A stretch of 6,714 bases of DNA from assembly GCA_030840665.1 (NCBI GenBank), contig JAVEEB010000061.1:1-6714 (forward strand), read 5' to 3'. A model generated the notes under the pieces. That model was given only the letters and a program-made list of their open reading frames with translations, did not search any database and was not told the DNA's origin. Positions 4,796 through 6,714 of the stretch are shown here, piece by piece (the stretch's first letter is position 1; each line of letters begins with the position of its first letter). The translations under genes and the position numbers were made by a program. The stretch is from Frankiaceae bacterium (GTDB lineage Bacteria; Actinomycetota; Actinomycetes; JAVEEB01).

Positions 4796-6705
4796 TAGTG
4801 TTGGTAGGAGATCGTCACGCGTCTGTTGAGCTGCCGGTCGGCTTCGTTGTCATTGGGCGCGACCGGGTCCTCGGCGCCATGACCGGCGGCCGACCAGTGA
4901 ATAGACACGGTCACGAGCGGTTTGAGGGCGGCATACACGGCCGCGGCGCGTGCGGCCGACAACTGCTGACCGGCGGCGACTGATTGCCCGTCGTGGTCGG
5001 ACACGTAGCCGTCGACCGCGACTGTCGACCCGGCGGCCGCCTTGCTGTCGATCTCAGCCGCGATGCGCGCGAGTTCGGCAGATGCCCGCGGCAGCAGCTT
5101 TGCGGAGTTGAGCGCGAACAGAACCGTGCTGTCGAGCGCGAACTCGGTTTTTCTGCCTTGCGTGTCCGAACGCGTCGTCGGGGTGCTCGTGTTGTGGATG
5201 ACGTGATCGACCACGCGGATCGGGAAACCTGCGTAGCTCGCCTCGTCCGGCACCGGCGTCGGCCAGTCGCTGGGGGCCAACGGATGCGACTCGCCACCCA
5301 ACCCGAGGCGCAAGTGCCACGTCTTGGTCTCCACCGGCTGCGGCGAGCCCGTGGCGTTCGGGGTCAACGGCGTGACGGGGATGTCGCGCAGCGGAGCGAC
5401 GGTGGAACCGGGGAACGACACCGTCGCCGTCCGAGTGCCGGCCGGCAGCGCGGCGAAGTTCGTCGCCATCGTCACGCTGTCGCCGACGTTGTTCCAGGCC
5501 ACGGCCCGCGTCTGCCAGTCCGAACACATGCAGATTCGCCAATGCGGCGGGCCGTTCGGGGGTGCCTGGTGGCGGGCGGTGAGCGTCGCATAGTCGCTGC
5601 GAAGCGTGGCACGCGTCGCCGGATCGGCTCCCGACGGCAGCAGTCCGGCGCCGTCTGCAACGGTGTCCTTGTAGCCCGTGACGAACGGGTGCAACGAATA
5701 TTCCGACAGCGGCGTGCCAGCAGCAATCTGGGTGGCGATTTCACCCGGAGTGGCGGCCGTTACTGTCCACACGAGCAGCGAGCCACCCGGGTACGAATAG
5801 AGCCCGTCCACGGCGATCGTGCGTTGCTGCTTGCGCGTCTGAGCGTCGACGAAGATTCCTTGCGGGTACGAAAACGCTCGCGTATGCGGGCCCGTGGCCG
5901 AAAGGCTTCCCGGCTCGGAGGGCGATGGCGGTGCGGTCAGGTCGACCGGGTTGCCACCGGCCGGGCTTTGTCCGAGCGGTGTCACTGGCACACCGGGGAT
6001 CACGAACCCGTTGATGGTCATGTCCTCGGTCGTCGCATCACCTGGCAATGGGGGAAACACGGCCTGAAAGATCGCCGTCTTGTGCAGCTCAAGCCCGGCG
6101 CCGTAGAAGCCACGACACAGGCAGAAGACCCCCGCCCCCTCGTCGTAGTTGGACAGTAAAGGGCGGTAGATGGTGCCCCCGACGGGGTCGTACAGGTCGA
6201 CCGGCTGTTGCCCGTCAGCCGTCACGTCGAACTCACTGCCGACGATGAAACGGACGGCGTTGTCGTCCGGCGCTTGCAGCGGTGTGATCGACCAGTCGAG
6301 AACCGTGCCGCTCGCCACGCGGCGCAGCGCGTGCGCAGCGATGCGCACGACCACGTCGCCGTGTTTGCCCATCCGGTAGATCACGCTTCCGGCGACTGGC
6401 AATGTGGTGGCATCGCCTGTTGGCGCGCTGGTCGTGCTCGACGCGGCACTCGTCGGGGGCGTCACGCCGCTCGCCGTGGCGCTGGGCGGGGCTGTCGGGC
6501 TCGAGGGGTGACTGCCGGTGCACGCCGTCAGCACGAGCGACGCGCTCACTGCACACGCCAGTGCAGTCAGTCGCCCGCGGAGTGCGCGACGGCCCTGCTC
6601 GGCGGCGCGGTGGACGTGCCTGCCGAAATCTGCCACGTCGTCCCCCTCGTCGATTCCCGCACGGAGCTTATCGGCGCGTCGACGGCGTGACTCGCCAGTG
6701 GTCAT
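4795..6705 (-). CDS. Predicted lipoprotein with two CxC modules and an OmpA-like C-terminal domain
   Basis: The product is 636 residues from ATG 6705. Residues 44–62 form a hydrophobic signal ending in the lipobox LTAC, with Cys62 as the predicted lipidated residue, so the mature protein would be anchored outside the membrane. Residues 63–100 are a Ser/Thr/Pro/Ala-rich linker. Two related beta-rich modules follow, at about 102–244 and 273–447. Each has a W-(S/T)-(I/V)-T strand (Trp138, Trp313), a CxC motif (Cys195/197, Cys392/394) and a PVTPL end. Residues 520–636 match OmpA family domains: FALNSAKLLP, GYVSDHDG (Asp570), QLSAARA (Arg586) and NRRVTI; Asp570 and Arg586 align with the residues that hold diaminopimelate in peptidoglycan. 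A wall-binding envelope role is likely; the module function is unknown. GTG at 6634–6636 (residue 24) has AGGGGG 5 bases upstream and gives a more usual signal peptide, so it may be the true start. A TAG lies two codons above the ATG. Confidence 0.85.
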   Translation of the reverse strand: MTTGESRRRRADKLRAGIDEGDDVADFGRHVHRAAEQGRRALRGRLTALACAVSASLVLTACTGSHPSSPTAPPSATASGVTPPTSAASSTTSAPTGDATTLPVAGSVIYRMGKHGDVVVRIAAHALRRVASGTVLDWSITPLQAPDDNAVRFIVGSEFDVTADGQQPVDLYDPVGGTIYRPLLSNYDEGAGVFCLCRGFYGAGLELHKTAIFQAVFPPLPGDATTEDMTINGFVIPGVPVTPLGQSPAGGNPVDLTAPPSPSEPGSLSATGPHTRAFSYPQGIFVDAQTRKQQRTIAVDGLYSYPGGSLLVWTVTAATPGEIATQIAAGTPLSEYSLHPFVTGYKDTVADGAGLLPSGADPATRATLRSDYATLTARHQAPPNGPPHWRICMCSDWQTRAVAWNNVGDSVTMATNFAALPAGTRTATVSFPGSTVAPLRDIPVTPLTPNATGSPQPVETKTWHLRLGLGGESHPLAPSDWPTPVPDEASYAGFPIRVVDHVIHNTSTPTTRSDTQGRKTEFALDSTVLFALNSAKLLPRASAELARIAAEIDSKAAAGSTVAVDGYVSDHDGQSVAAGQQLSAARAAAVYAALKPLVTVSIHWSAAGHGAEDPVAPNDNEADRQLNRRVTISYQH

Positions 6706-6714
6706 CGACTAGCG

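Noticed and set aside
4984..6159. 391-codon plus-strand open frame opposite the lipoprotein gene
   Set aside because: Its product is arginine-rich and patternless, while the minus strand has a signal peptide, lipobox and OmpA motifs.

Overview
The window is a high-GC bacterial chromosome segment. The plus-strand gene order rpsF–ssb–rpsR–rplI–dnaB and the GC-ending codons point to an actinobacterium. Micrococcales is a guess from general resemblance and nothing here proves it. No tRNA, rRNA, CRISPR array, transposase or intact intein was seen.

Layout from left to right. (1) Positions 3–548 hold the 3' part of an unrecognised plus-strand gene whose frame is still open at the left edge. (2) Positions 681–2219 hold a compact operon for ribosomal protein S6 (TTG start), single-stranded DNA-binding protein, ribosomal protein S18 (zinc-motif form) and ribosomal protein L9. 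It is closed by a strong intrinsic terminator at 2244–2275. (3) Positions 2320–2880 hold a second unrecognised gene, clearly a paralogue of the first; the pair brackets the operon. (4) Positions 2881–3185 are a non-coding stretch with five DnaA-box-like sequences and several perfect short palindromes. (5) Positions 3186–4547 encode the replicative helicase DnaB, with no intein. (6) Positions 4548–4794 are a convergent intergenic region with only weak hairpins. (7) Positions 4795–6705, minus strand, encode a large predicted lipoprotein with two related CxC-bearing modules and a C-terminal OmpA-like peptidoglycan-binding domain.

The operon and dnaB link ribosome assembly (S6/S18 bind together in the 30S platform; L9 is on the 50S) with replication (SSB coats the single strands exposed by DnaB). 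The lipoprotein is convergent with dnaB and probably unrelated to it, acting at the cell envelope.

The points most worth a second look are: a roughly 50-base island of AT-ending rare codons exactly over the DnaB Walker A loop, a classic intein insertion site; the DnaA-box cluster upstream of dnaB; the paralogue pair around the ribosomal operon; and the duplicated CxC modules of the lipoprotein.
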